The notes under the pieces: model-generated
What the model was told of the DNA's origin: nothing
The model's input: only the letters and a program-made list of their open reading frames with translations
The model's database searches: none
Position numbers and translations under genes: made by a program
NCBI GenBank assembly: GCA_037447655.1
Contig: JBBHKE010000417.1
Span: 124,001 to 188,000 of the forward strand
From: Zygnema cylindricum
Taxonomy: Eukaryota > Streptophyta > Zygnematophyceae > Zygnematales > Zygnemataceae
Direction: 5' to 3'
DNA: 64,000 nucleotides
Part shown: in pieces, positions 22,549 through 33,762 of the stretch
How positions within the stretch are numbered: the first letter of the stretch is position 1
Layout: each line of letters opens with the position of its first letter

Positions 22549-23546
22549 TGTTGAAATCACTAGATTTAGGGGAGGTATTTTCTAGGTCTTAATTAAAATA
22601 AGAAGGAAAAGAAAAGCAAGAAGCAGCTTGCCTCCACTTTCTCTCTCTGACCCCCATACTTGTTGTAGTCACTGAAGAAGAGAGAGGGCGGTGGAGCCAT
22701 GGCTGCCTTAGCTCCATAGGCAGGGCTTAAGAGTGACCTAAGTCACTCTCAACCAAAAAGGTTGAGTCCGGCACGACTCGAACCTCCGACCAGTAGCGCA
22801 AGGCATAGCCGTTAACCCTTACCAGTCTGTCGTAGTAGTCCGTTAGGATACATAGGGTTCGATAGCTATTTAAACAATAGATAGACGACTAATCCGATTA
22901 ACGGAATTACAAATAGGATAGATAGAAACTAGTTGGGAAATTAAGCGTGCACGAAACAAATGTACCGGACATTTGTTTTGAATGGCTGGGAATTAAAGTC
23001 GACTTAGATCCGACGGCTCATATCATCGCCGAGATCATGGAATGACCGCTTTGGCGGTTTGCGGATGTAACATAACCTGGCGACACGTGGCAATATGTCA
23101 TTGGGAAGCCGGAATCCCGGGGAGCGTGAGGACAAGTCCGGAGGGGGCACGCGTCCACTCCATGGCCTTGTCGTATACAGGCCGTACAGAAAGTACATCA
23201 ACCATGGTACTATTTTGTACTATACAGTCTTTTGATTGGTCCCGTACTTCAGTAAATAGGGGTTGTGAGAGGGTTTGGGACTTAGTGGATTGAGGAGGTA
23301 GCCGCCTCTCTCCCAACAAGCTTGTATAAATATTGGCATCTTTTCCGCTTGATAATTAATCGCCTGGTAAGGCGTTTTCAGTGATTCTTTTTGCTGTGGA
23401 CTCAGGGGAGTTCAGATTGCACAGGGGTGCAGTCAGGTTATCTATTTATATGCTAGGGTAGCAGTTGCTCTCGTTGAAAGTGGGTTAGTCAAAAACTATC
23501 TAGAGGCTTCCTCATTTTTGGTCCAAATGGAGGACACAAAATTGCA
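22549..23546 (+). repeat. 5' LTR of copia element B
   Basis: 998 bp, from TGTTGAAATC to AAAATTGCA, paired with 27,861-28,857. The Gag start codon (23,527) lies 20 bases before the LTR end. The LTR should hold the promoter; a TATA-like 'tataaata' occurs near 23,325. Confidence 0.94.
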
Positions 23547-24117
23547 GGTTATGGGCCCACCCTATAGGGTACCCATATTCAAAGGATCTGGATTCATTTA
23601 TTGGGAAGCTATGATGATAGGGGCATTATGTGAGAAACGATACTTGGGTATTGTAAGTGGACAAGTGAAACGTCCATCTCAAGGAACTCCACCAGGGTTT
23701 GGAGAAGTGAGGTTTTCTGCATCAAGATCTGCTCCAACGGAGGAGACAGATGATGGGGACAGCAGTGTGTCCGAAAAAGGGAGAAGAAAGGAGACACCTC
23801 TCACTCCTATTGCCATGGCACCCAGAGCGGTGGCCGTGAAGACCGAGGAAAACGACATTCAGATGTGGGAGTACACCAACATGAATGCAAGGCACTTTAT
23901 TTTGAGGCACCTCACCCAAGCGTTGGCAACTTCTCACCTTCAAATCTTCAAGGCTGAGGAGCTGTGGATGAATTTAGTGGAGATGTATACTCTTGGCACC
24001 ATTCAGGAGCTTCAGCTCGCTGAGCAAAGGGTGATCAGTTACACTTTCAAAGGAGGAAAGTTGTTGGACTATTGCACCGATCTCTCTTGTCTATACATGG
24101 AGATGGAGAGTGCCTGA
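23527..24117 (+). pseudogene. Copia B gag
   Basis: The frame opens with MEDTKLQVMGPPYRVPIFKG. The first six codons and part of the seventh are in the LTR and the following ones encode the primer site. Further on come GFIYWEAMMIGALCEKRY, a charged linker, then RHFILRHLTQALATSHLQIF with LWMNLVEMYTLGTIQELQLA, typical of copia Gag (UBN2-like). A TGA at 24,115-24,117 stops the frame after 196 codons, and the remainder (24,130-24,440) continues in another frame with NLPEEYENIVYQV. Gag forms the particle that packages element RNA. Confidence 0.88.
23547..23560 (+). promoter_or_regulatory. Primer-binding site, initiator tRNA-Met anticodon arm type (element B)
   Basis: GGTTATGGGCCCAC begins at the first base after the 5' LTR. 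It is complementary to the anticodon stem-loop of initiator tRNA-Met and identical to the site in element A, although the LTRs of A and B share no obvious similarity. Confidence 0.78.
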
Positions 24118-24521
24118 TGGACAGGCACTATGAAGATGAAAGTTAACACTCTCATCATGAATTTGCCGGAGGAGTATGAAAATATAGTGTACCAAGTGCA
24201 ACAAATGGATGATAGTGCTTGGAAGTGGAGCACCGTGGTTCGAATGATACTTGTACAGGAAAACACTATTGAGATCCAAAGAGGAGGAAAGAGCGTGCAA
24301 GCTCTAACTACATGAACTGACCGGTGGAGGAAGGATCCGAAGAAGCCGTACCACAACTTTAAAGGGAAAAAAGATCAATCTGGAGAACCGAGGACTCAAA
24401 AGGGCCTTCTTCATTTCTGCAAAAAGCCAGGGCACTTCATAGCTGATGCATCAAGCTATCGGAGTTAAGGCTCCAAGAAAATCGTGGAGGTGGTTCTTCC
24501 GGAGGGAAGAAGAAAGGACTT

Positions 24522-26021
24522 GTGGTCAAACGAGTGAAAGGAGAGACCGAGGAGGACGAGTCCTCCGAGGAAGAGGATGGGGAGCTTCTACTTGACGAGA
24601 ATCTAGAGGAGAAGGAAATCCCTCGAAAACAGAAGTGTGCCCTTGGAGCCATTTGGGAAGCACCAGAGGAGGGATGGATCATCGACTTAGGTGCATCCAT
24701 GTATATGTGTTGTGACAGGCACCTCTTCACTAAGCTAAGAACGATCCCTAGTGTAGAAATAGAGTATGGGGATGGGAGAGTAGTTACCACAGATCTAGTG
24801 GGATCGGTAGATGTGAAAGTCTTAGTGGAGGGTAAGACCTCTATTCTCACCTTCTCAGATGTGCTCTACATTCCTCAGTTGAGTAAGAATCTTGTGACTA
24901 CTTCTGTATTAGATGACAAGGATTTTGATACCTTCACTAGAAAGGGAGTCTTTACAGCTAACTATGGAGATGAAGTCTACTTCATAGCTAATAAGGGTAG
25001 CCAAGGAATGTTTAGGCTTAACCTAAGTAATGAAAAGGAGAGTGCTTACTATAGTGGTGTTCCGAGCTTGATGATGAGAAATGAAGAAGATGGGTGTAGT
25101 AGAGGGCATTCAGTTTGGGGATAATGAGATGATGGATGACTGTAGTGGCTGTGCCCAAGGTAAGGCTCACAGACTTCCCTTTCCCAAAACTGCCACATAT
25201 AGAGGTGAGAAAGTACTAGATCTGGTCCACACAGATATCTGGGGACCAGCAAGGGTGCCTTCGGTTGGGGGAAAGAGGTATATGTTGACAATTAGCGATG
25301 ATTGGTCCAGATATTCCAGAGTCTACTTCTTGAAAACAATGTTTGAAACACCAAAATACTTTAAAGAATACAAAGCCTAGAGTGAGAAGTTGCACGGAAC
25401 CCCCATTAAGAGAATAAGGAGTGATAATGGGGGAGAGTACACCTCTAACCAGTTTGAGGATTATTTGAGAGATGAGGGAGTTCAGCATCAAAAAACTGTA
25501 CCGAATAATCCAGAACAAAATGGGGTAGCTGAGAGGTTAAACCGGACTTTGGGAGATAGTAATGTTGCATGTTGGCAGATAAGAAAATAGGAAGGAGATT
25601 TTGGGCAGAGGCCATGAACTGTGCTAACTACATTAAGAATAGAGTCCTCACCACAACTGTTAAAGGAATGACCCCTTATGAGAGATGGGTTGGAAAGAAA
25701 CCGAATGTTTCCCACTTGAAAGTATTCGGTAGTCAAGTTTACAGTCTAGACACATATAAGAAAATCTGGAAACTAGATGCTAAAGGGAAACCGGGATATT
25801 TTGTGGGATATGATGAGGATGTCAAGGGTTATAGAGTCTATGACTTAGCTAAACAAGATATCATTCTGGTAAAGCATCTAGTTGTCATGGATGAATGGAA
25901 GTCTTTTGATCCTTTCAAATACACTAAGAAAATCAGAATCAGCTTTGAGTCCGAGAGTGAGGAGGACTTAGATCTTCCCAAAAAGGACACTAGTGAAAAC
26001 ATGATTGCAGATACACGGTAG
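24522..26021 (+). pseudogene. Copia B protease and integrase (broken)
   Basis: Protease is seen around 24,675 (GWIIDLGASMYMC, expected DSGAS or DTGAS) followed by YGDGRVV and LYIPQLSKNLVTTSVLDD. At about 25,060-25,085 roughly 40 bp present in element C are deleted. They hold the HKRLGHV part of the HHCC zinc finger, and the deletion shifts the frame. Integrase continues at 25,081-25,380 with DCSGCAQGKAHRLPF and SDDWSRYSRVYFL, then SDNGGEYTSNQFEDYL and NPEQNGVAERLNRTLG (25,390-25,590), and RFWAEAMNCANYIKNR (25,569-26,021). Stops at 25,378 and 25,588 break it further. Confidence 0.86.
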
Positions 26022-26299
26022 ATAAAAGATGGGGGAGATATACCAGAATCTCCTCATATTCCTACACCCTTTGAGGAGAGAGAGGAAGAGGAGTCACAAC
26101 CGGTTCCCATGGATAGGGGAGCTGATGAGACAATTTGGAGAAATCCTAGACTTCCCTCCATTCCAACTTCCGACTTTGAGGGAGGACGTAAGAGCAGAAA
26201 AAGGCTTCAAGAAAAACAGACAGCTTGCAAGGTAACAAAGCTTTCTCATCCAGATGAGCCTCAGTCATACTCGGAGGCAATGGACAGTCCGTAGAAAGA

Positions 26300-27841
26300 A
26301 AGGTGGGTCAGAGCCATAAATGATGAGATGGCTTCAATCATGGAGGCAAATTCTTGGGAGCTGGTGGACTGTCCACCAGAAAGAAAACCCATTGGGTGTA
26401 AATGGGTATTTAAACTGAAACTCAATCCAGATAACACCATTGAGAGATTGAAGGGTCAGCCGGTGGCAAAAGGGTTCACTCAAAAACAGGGGATAGATTA
26501 TGAGTAGACCTTTGCTCCGGTAGTTAGATTCCCATCTGTAAGGATTCTCCTTAGTTTAGCAGCAGCGGAAGACATGGAAATTCACCAGATGAATATCAAA
26601 ACCGCCTTCCTCAATGGAGAACTAGAGGAAAAAATCTTCATGCGGCAACCAGAAGGTTTTGTAGATGAAGGAGAGGAAAGCAAATTCCACAGACTTATAA
26701 AGTCGTTATATGGAATAAAGCAGGCCCCCAAACAATGGAATAAGAAACAACATGAGTTTCTTACCAGTCTAGGGTATATTCGGATTAGTTCTAACCATTC
26801 TATTTATATGTTTGAGGATGAGAATGGTGTGCTTTTTATTGCAATCTATGTGGATGACTTGCTGGTATTGAGTAAGTCTATGGAGAAGATAAATAGGTTA
26901 AAGAAAGATCTGGGAAGTAGATTTGACATGAAGGATTTAAAAGAGGCTAAATATATTATGGGAATTCAAATGGAAAGAAATAGGGAGAAGAGGATCATCA
27001 GACTTACACAGAAATAGGCTATAGGAAATATGCTGGAGAAATTCCAGATGGAGAATGCAAACAGTTGTACCACTCCCATGGACTTGAAGAAAATAAGTGA
27101 TGGAAGTATAAAAGGAGGAGTGATAATGTTAGATGATCATATGAGTCTTGAAGAGAGGCAGTTTATGAAGTCTATTCCCTACAGACAGATTGTAGGAAGT
27201 TTGATTTACTTTATGAATTGTACTAGGCCCGACATAGCTGCAGCAGTTAGAGTCCTCAGTAGGAGTCTTAATGATCCTAGAAAGAGAGACTGGGAGGCAG
27301 CTAAAAGAGTAATGAGATAACTTGTAGGAACTAAGGATCTATGGTTGCATTTGGGAGGGGAGCACACTCACATCACTATTTGGAGTGATGCCAGTTATGG
27401 TGCTGCACCTATGAGAAGATGCACTTCTGGGTATGTATTGTATGTGGGGGAAGGTGCTTGTTGTTGGAGCAGTAAGCAACAAAGTTTGTTTCTCAATCCA
27501 CTATGGAGGCTGAGTACATGGCCTCTTGTTCTGCTGTGAAAGAGCTGATGTGGGTGAAGTCCTTGTTGCAAAAATTGGGGTACATGAAGAAGGGAGTACA
27601 TGAAGTGTTTTGTGACAATCAGGCTGCAATTGCAATTGCAGCCAATCTAAAACACCATTTCAGAGCTAAGCATATGGATATAAGATTGAGCTTTGTGAGG
27701 GAAAAAGTGGAAAATAAAATTGTGAATTTGGTGTATACGAGTGATGGGGAAATGGTGGCTGATATGATGACAAAGCCTGTGCCGTCTCCTAAGCCAAAGT
27801 ATTGTAGAGAAAAATGTGGATTAAAACATAAATTAAAATAA
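26300..27841 (+). pseudogene. Copia B reverse transcriptase and RNase H
   Basis: RT fragments are GCKWVFKLKL near 26,400, then MEIHQMNIKTAFLNGELEEK (26,574) and LYGIKQAPKQWNKK, and the catalytic IYVDDLLVLS around 26,850 with both aspartates. The frame continues KYIMGIQMER to a TAG at 27,015. Next is SCTTPMDLKK (27,030-27,320), then RNase H with WSDASYGAAPMRRCTSGYVL (27,345) and MEAEYMASCSAVKELMWVKS (27,503), FCDNQAAIAIAANLKHH, and MVADMMTKPVPSPKP near the end. The domains are well conserved individually, but several stops prevent a full Pol. Confidence 0.87.
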
Positions 27842-27860
27842 GACTAGAAAATAAGGGGAG

Positions 27861-28857
27861 TGTTGAAATCACTAGATTTAGGGGAGGTATTTTCTAGGTC
27901 TTAATTAAAATAAGAAGGAAAAGAAAAGCAAGAGGCAGCTTGCCTCCACCTTCTCTCTCTGACCCCCATACTTGTTGTAGTCGCAGAAAGAGAGAGAGGG
28001 CAGTGGAGCCATGGCTGCCTTAGCTCCATAGGCAGGGCTTAAGAGTGACCTAAGTCACTCTCAACCAAAAAGGTTGAGTCCGGCAGGACTCGAACCTCCG
28101 ACCGGTAGGGCGAGGCATAACCGTCAACCCTTACCAATCTTTCGTAGTAGTCCGTTAGGATACATAGGGTTTGATAGCTATTTAAACAATAGATAGACGA
28201 CTAATCCGATTAATGGAATTACAAATATGATACATAGAAACTAGTTGGGAAATTAAGCGCGCACGAAACAAATGTACCGGACATTTGTTTTGAACGGCTG
28301 GGAATTAAAGCCGACTTAGATCCGACGGCTCATATCATCGCCGAGATCATGGAATGACTGCTTTGGCGGTTTGCGGATGTAACATAACCTGGCAACACGT
28401 AGCAATATGTCATTGGGAAGCCGGAATCCCGGGGAGCGTGAGGGCAAGTCCGGAGGAGGCACGCGTCCACTCCATGGCCTTGTCGTATACATGCTGTACA
28501 GAAAGTACATCGGCCATGGTACTTTTCTATACTATACAGTCTTCTAATTGGTCCCGTACTTTAGTAGATAGGGGTTGTGAGAGGGTTTGGGACTTAGTGG
28601 ATTGAGGAGGTAGCCGCCTCTCTCCCAACAAGCTTGTATAAATATTGGCATCATTGCCGCTTGATAATTAATCGTCTGGTAAGGCGTTTTCAGTGATTCT
28701 TTTTGCTGTGGACTCAAGGGAGTCCACATTGCATAGGGGTGTAGTCAGGTTATCTATTTATCTGCTAGGGTAGCAGTTGCTCTCGTTGAAAGTGGGTTAG
28801 TCAAAAACTATCTAGAGGCTTCCTCATTCTTGTCCAAATGGAGGACACAAAATTGCA
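27861..28857 (+). repeat. 3' LTR of copia element B
   Basis: 997 bp, same ends as 22,549-23,546. It is preceded by a purine tract and followed by the second CTATA (28,858-28,862). Confidence 0.94.
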
Positions 28858-28862
28858 CTATA

Positions 28863-31038
28863 AAAGATCAAACACCTAATGAGAGATGGACCGGCCAAAA
28901 ACCATACATTTCTCACTTAAAGGTTTTTGGAAATCAAATATTCAGTCTAGATACAAATTAGTCTAGTTGGAAGCTAGATCCTAAAAGAAAACCGGGATAC
29001 TTATTAGGATATTATGAGGATGTTAAAGGATATAGAGTTTACGATTTAAAAAGGGAAGATATAATCTTAGTTAAGCATCTAGTAGTTATAGATGAAGGAA
29101 AGTGTGTGGATTCCTTCAAGTATACAAAGTCAGTAAAACAGATTTGAGTCAGAAAACTCCGATGACTTTAAGCTTCCTAACTATCCAGGTTTTAGAGAAG
29201 ATGAGATTCTTGCAGGTACAAATCAGACCGAAAAGGACTCGACTGCGGAAACTCCAGTGACAACTCTACTCGAAGCGCAAGACGTGGTGGAAATTGATTC
29301 GAAATCAAAAGATAAGGGAGAAGCCGAGATTGTTCGAAAGAACCCATGAGAACCATCTATTCCGGCCACAGATTTTGAGGGGGGAAGGAGAAGTAGCAAA
29401 AGATTGCAAGAAAAACAGGTTAATAACAAGGTAACAAAACTATCTCATCTAGATGAACCTAAAACTTATGGAGAGGCGATGACTTGTCCAGAAAGGAACT
29501 GGTGGAAGACAGCCATCAATGAGGAGATGGCCTCAATTATGGCACCCGATACTTGAGAGCTGGTGGACTGTCCACCTAACTGAAAACTAATCGGTTTTAA
29601 GTGGGTTTTCAAATTAAAACAAACCCGGATAACACCATTGAGCGTTACAAAGCCCGATTAGTGGCAAAAAGGTTTACACAGAAAGAAGGAATCGACTACG
29701 AGGAAACCTTTTCCCCGATCGTCAGATTTTCCCTCCGTCTACATACTTCTCAGTGTAGCAGCAGCGGAAGACATGGAGGTGCACCAAATGGACATCAAGA
29801 CAACCTTTTTGCATGAGGAATTGGTAGAAGAGATATTCATGCGACAACCCAAAGGATTTGTGGAGGAAGGAGAGGAGAGTAAGGTATGCCGGCTGATTAA
29901 ATCTCTTTACAGTTTGAAACAGGCCCCTTGACAGTAAAATTAGAAACTTGATGAGTTTCTTAACTGTCTAGGATATATCTGGATCAGCTCAGATCACTCA
30001 ATCTATGTTTTTTAAGACGAGGAAGGTGTTATATTTATTGCAATTTATGTTGATGATTTGTTTGTTTTAAGTAAATCAATGAAAAAAAATAATAAACTGA
30101 AAACCGATCTTAAGGGGAGATTTGAAATGAAGGATATAGGGGAAGCAAAATATATTTTGGGAATTCAAGTAGAGAGAGACCGAGAAAGAAAGATTATAAG
30201 ATTGACTGAAAATGAAGCAATAGGAAACATGTTGGAAAAATTTTAGATGGATAAAGCTAATAGTTGTACAACTCCAATGGAGTTACAGAAGGGAAGTGAG
30301 AGGAGTGAGGAAAAAGGATTCATAGTCTTAGAAGAGGAATTAAGTCTTGAAGAATTGAAGTTAATGCAGACTGTTCCTTACAGGCAGGTAGTGGAAAGCT
30401 TATTCTATTTTATGAATTGTACCCGGCCGGATTTAGCTACGGCTGTAGGAGTGTTGAGTAGAAGTTTAAATGCTCCAACTAAGAAGGATTGGGAGGCAAC
30501 TAAGAGAGTCCTTAGATATTTGATAGGAATTAGGGATTTATGGTTGCATATGGGTGGGGAGAATACTGACATCACTACTTGGAGTGATGCCAGTTATGGT
30601 GATGCTCTAATGAGGAGATGTACTTCTAGATATGTATTATATATGGGAGATGGGACTTGCTGTTGGAGTAGCAAACAGCAAAAGGTTATTGCTCGGTCCA
30701 CCATCGAGGCTGAGTATATGGCCTCTTGATATGCTGTAAAAGAATTGATGTTGGTCAAGTTTTTGCTGGGTGAGCTTGGTCACCTTAAGAGTGGTGTGCA
30801 ATTTTTTTTTTGTGATTATCAGGCAGCAATCGCTATTTCTGCCAATCCTAAACATCATTTTAAAGCTAAACACATAGACATTAGACTCAGCTTTGTAAGA
30901 GGGAAAATAGAAAAAAAAATCAGTTTAGAGAACCGACCAGATAGCGAGATGGTAGCAGATATGATGACCAAACCTGTCCCTTCCCCGAAGCCAATTTTCT
31001 ACATGGAGAAGTGTGGTCTGAAATTAAAGATTGACTAG
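28863..31038 (+). pseudogene. Copia C integrase end, reverse transcriptase and RNase H
   Basis: This is the continuation of C after element B. It includes PNERWTGQKPYISHLKVFG (28,880), then RT pieces [20 protein letters not shown] (29,601-29,816) and IFIAIYVDDLFVLSKS at about 30,040 with an intact YVDD. Further on are KYILGIQVER, SCTTPMELQK, and RNase H blocks WSDASYGDALMRRCTSRYVL and STIEAEYMAS (30,247-30,729), then FCDYQAAIAISANPKHH and MVADMMTKPVPSPKP (30,745-31,038). Numerous stops (for example near 29,145, 29,348, 29,582 and 30,243) show long decay. Confidence 0.86.
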
Positions 31039-31051
31039 AAAATAAGGGGAG

Positions 31052-31671
31052 TGTAGAAAGCTATGGTTCTTTGTTTATTTTCTAGGTCTAAATTGGAATA
31101 CAGAAAGAAGCAAAGGCAGTTTGCCTCTAACTTCTCCCTCCCACTCCCACACTTGTTCAAGTCACTGAGAAGTTGGAGAGGAAGTTAGAGCCATGGCTGC
31201 CTAGGCTATCCAGAGGTTTAGGGGAAATAGATTAGTTAATTTATGGATAGGTAGGTTTATTTGCTAAAAGGAGTAAGTCGAAACCACGATTTGATCCTGG
31301 TACCTGCCGACCGTCAGAACGCCGGTAGCCGGTAGACTTATCCGTAAAGTCTAGACATTAAGATACATACTAGAGGGTTTGATATTTATTTAAATGTTGC
31401 CACGTAGGAAAATTCATTCAACGGCGGATGTTTACAGATACATAGATCTAGTTATGTAAACGTACATATTTCGGTGTGGATAAGAAACGAGTACCGCACA
31501 TTTTGTTTCTTTTACCAAACAAATACCGCACAAGCATTTATGACGGCTACGATTCAAATTTGCATTCAATCGGACGGCCGAAAAGAATGCCGAGATCGCG
31601 GAAGAGATTCTCGGCGGTTTGTGGTCATCACCACATCGGATGACATGTGGCACGATTACGTTGGATCGCGG
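31052..31671 (+). repeat. Truncated 3' LTR of copia element C
   Basis: It matches 19,335-19,953 closely and then stops abruptly after 'ttggatcgcgg'. The missing 3' part (about 440 bp) is not seen on the far side of the neighbouring retroelement, so the junction is more likely a deletion than a clean insertion. Confidence 0.85.
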
Positions 31672-33000
31672 GGGAGCAGATTGGGCAGCAGTATATGCTA
31701 GAATGGACCATGACATGTGGCTAGAGTTCAAGAAATCGTAGATTGTGACATCTGGAGAAGGTTTTATAGGGGATGGAAAGAGGAAAAATTGAGATGGTGT
31801 CCCTCTAAGGGTGACTAGAGATCGTGTAGGTATGTGTTTAGAAATTGATGATGCATTCTCCCCCCCAGCTGGTTGAGACAGATGGGTTTGTGCGTAACGA
31901 CCTGCTGCAAATCCGAGGCCTAAGACAAATGAGAGAGATTGAGGGTCCATGACACGACCTAAAAGGATGCAGCGTTGTCGTTCTCTGAGATCGTGGGGAG
32001 TTGCAATGTTGGGAAGGAAATGCATAAGGTGTTCCCGTTCTGTGGCTGTAGGTTCATCTCGTCCGCCTGTGTGAATTTATATGAGCAGACCGGGCCCATC
32101 ACCAAAGAAAGCGTGAGAGTGTGGATAAGACACTAGAGTGGGGAGAACTTTAAGTGGTTAACCAAAGACGTTAATGTTCTAATTCGGTGGGTGATCAGGC
32201 TTTTGACATGTTTGGACTTTGTGAAAAGGAAGAAGTGCATTCGTAATATCTGTTATAGAGGGTCTGACAAAAAGATTTCCTTCTCTAAGGCGACCAATAT
32301 CTATCAAGTTGGTCCATGTAGATCAGACCCGATGAGCTAAGGACCCGTGACGAGCGGCATCAATGATAAGAGGTGGACTAATTAGTGCTTCTATCCTCTT
32401 TTAATCAGCTAACACTGTAGGTCGAGGATCGTTATAGGCAACCATGTTTTCCAAAATATATCCCAATGGTCGATTTATAGATTGCAAAAAATGCATGGTA
32501 CGAAGTAATTCAAATAATAATTTAGTGCGAGGATCAGCTAAGGCGAGACCTTTATTTGCTCGTGACATTCCCTGACATTCCCAACCAGCAAAGAGAAGAT
32601 CGATTGGCTCCACATCGAGAAGGTGTTGGTTGCCTATCAAACGAATATTTTGATGTATGGTTGTATGCAACGAATATTTTGATGTAAGGTTGTATGCATG
32701 TGAGCAAAGGCAGATTTAGGGAAAAGATGTGGATATTGTCTGTGTAAAAGATTACAGTGATGTGTTTGGGATTTTCGAGCTAAAGGGTCAGTGTGAACTG
32801 AGTAGTAGTGCTTAATAAGTAATCCATTGCGAAAGCATGAGAGTAGAGAGGTACCTATGCCTACGAATAGGTCTAAAATGACTAGACCATCTTGATGAGG
32901 TTTGACCTGAATTGGTTTCCAATTAATAGGAAAAAAACCGGAACGATCTACAAAAATAAGAGGATGAAGTGGGACGCGTGATAATGGAATCTGAAGTGTG
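31672..33000 (-). pseudogene. C5 cytosine DNA methyltransferase domain within a retroelement polyprotein
   Basis: In order on the minus strand: SAM-binding motif I VILDLFVGIGTSLLSCF (near 32,880), motif IV LLFAGWECQGMSRANKG (near 32,600) with the catalytic Cys, motif VI YILENMVAYNDPR (near 32,450), then LIIDAARHGSLAHRV followed by STWTNL (near 32,370-32,310, motif VIII). The C-terminal block is DEPTATEREHLMHFLP and RERQRCILLGRVMDPQSL (32,060-31,950, motifs IX-X). The enzyme family methylates C5 of cytosine in DNA. Here the usual PCQ reads ECQ. The frame is broken by a 29-bp tandem duplication (32,642-32,699) and four in-frame stops between 32,400 and 32,040. Upstream it is joined to the protease part of the polyprotein. 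Similar captures are known in retrotransposons of dinoflagellates and charophyte algae. Confidence 0.88.
32642..32699. repeat. 29-bp tandem duplication inside the methyltransferase
   Basis: 'cgaatattttgatgta' followed by 'ggttgtatgca' occurs at 32,642 and 32,671 with one base difference. The 29-bp offset changes the reading frame, explaining why motif I and motif IV are in different frames. Confidence 0.85.
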
Positions 33001-33762
33001 TGTTTGTAGATGTGATCAAACTCGCGAGAATCAATAATAAAACTTGGATTATCGAAAAGTTCAGGCAAAGAGGGAATGTCGGGCGTAATTTCCTTTGCGG
33101 ATAGAGAATGAAAAATTTCAAATCCCACCGAATTTCCGGAATAAGTAGGGTCATATTGGGTTGCGTGAGCCATAATGGGTATGGGATGGCGTGCTGAAAT
33201 TAGAGGGAGGCAGATTTTCTTTTCTGAATAGTTGGTAGGTCGATAGGAAAAAAGTATGATCGAACATATCAAAGCCGCCTCCTACTCTGAAAATCACATC
33301 TTGCCCCACTAAACACTCGTAATCACTACATTTGGTGACCAATGCGTGAGCACGGACTTCCGCAAAATCAGATTCTGTACCATTTTGAAACCTAAAACAT
33401 ATTGGATTTTTAGTAATGCCCAAAACTAGTTCGGTAGTTCCCGTTGAGGTGAGTAAACGTGTGGTGATGGACTAAAGTTTATCAGCTGTTAGACCTAGTT
33501 TCAATGCAAAAGATGACCCCTAAACAACTGGTTTTGCACATGTGTCCATAAGTGGTAATGACGGTATGACACCATTGACTGAAAATGCACCCTTCCCATT
33601 ATCTAGAAAACTGATGTGTGGGTCAAGTGAACTACGCTCGTTGGTAGAGTTAGGCCTAAGAGCGTCAAGATTACGGTTCATTTGTAAAGCCTTTAATGCT
33701 GCAAATGGGATGGATGTGACCGTAGTTTTAGGGTTGGGTGAATCCGAAATCATAGTATACAA
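33001..33762 (-). pseudogene. Retropepsin-like protease and linker of the methyltransferase element
   Basis: The segment reads VNGVIPSLPLMDTCAKPVV, where an aspartic protease has D-T/S-G-A, so the glycine is replaced by cysteine. A stop interrupts the next residues, then GSSFALKLGLTADKL follows. Later YECLVGQDVIF resembles the second conserved protease block (LLGxD type). A frameshift near 33,270 separates this from the linker leading into the methyltransferase. The protease would mature the polyprotein. The assignment rests on the short motifs and the position after Gag, so it is moderate. Confidence 0.6.

Larger units (their letters stand above)
22549..28857 (+). mobile_element. Ty1/copia LTR retrotransposon B, nested in C
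   Basis: 6,309 bp with two LTRs of about 998 bp (22,549-23,546 and 27,861-28,857), TG...CA ends, and a CTATA duplication outside. A primer site GGTTATGGGCCCAC follows the 5' LTR. A polypurine tract (aaataaggggag) precedes the 3' LTR. The order of domains is gag, protease, integrase, RT, RNase H. The LTRs differ at a low level by eye. The polyprotein has several stops and a deletion in the integrase zinc-binding region, so it is non-autonomous. Confidence 0.94.
19335..31671 (+). mobile_element. Ty1/copia LTR retrotransposon C, interrupted and 3'-truncated
   Basis: Element C has a 5' LTR at 19,335-20,397, an internal region at 20,398-22,548 and 28,863-31,051, and a truncated 3' LTR from 31,052. 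It is split by element B. Joining sequence across B (through the CTATA duplication) restores the continuity of the integrase/pol segment. It is related to B but much more decayed: stops and frameshifts throughout and a degraded primer site (GCTTATTAGCCCACC against GGTTATGGGCCCACC in B). The last 430 bp or so of the 3' LTR are missing where the methyltransferase element begins. Confidence 0.9.

Noticed and set aside
22740-22830. tRNA-like gene in LTR B (gagtccggcacgactcgaacctcc)
   Set aside because: A fragment resembles a tRNA T-arm in complement, but no full cloverleaf could be built; it is part of the LTR and recurs in the other LTR copy.
31432-32025. 197-residue minus frame as a separate gene
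   Set aside because: Its left part is antisense to LTR C (31,432-31,671) and its right part is the C-terminal methyltransferase motif region; it is a chimeric open frame across the junction.
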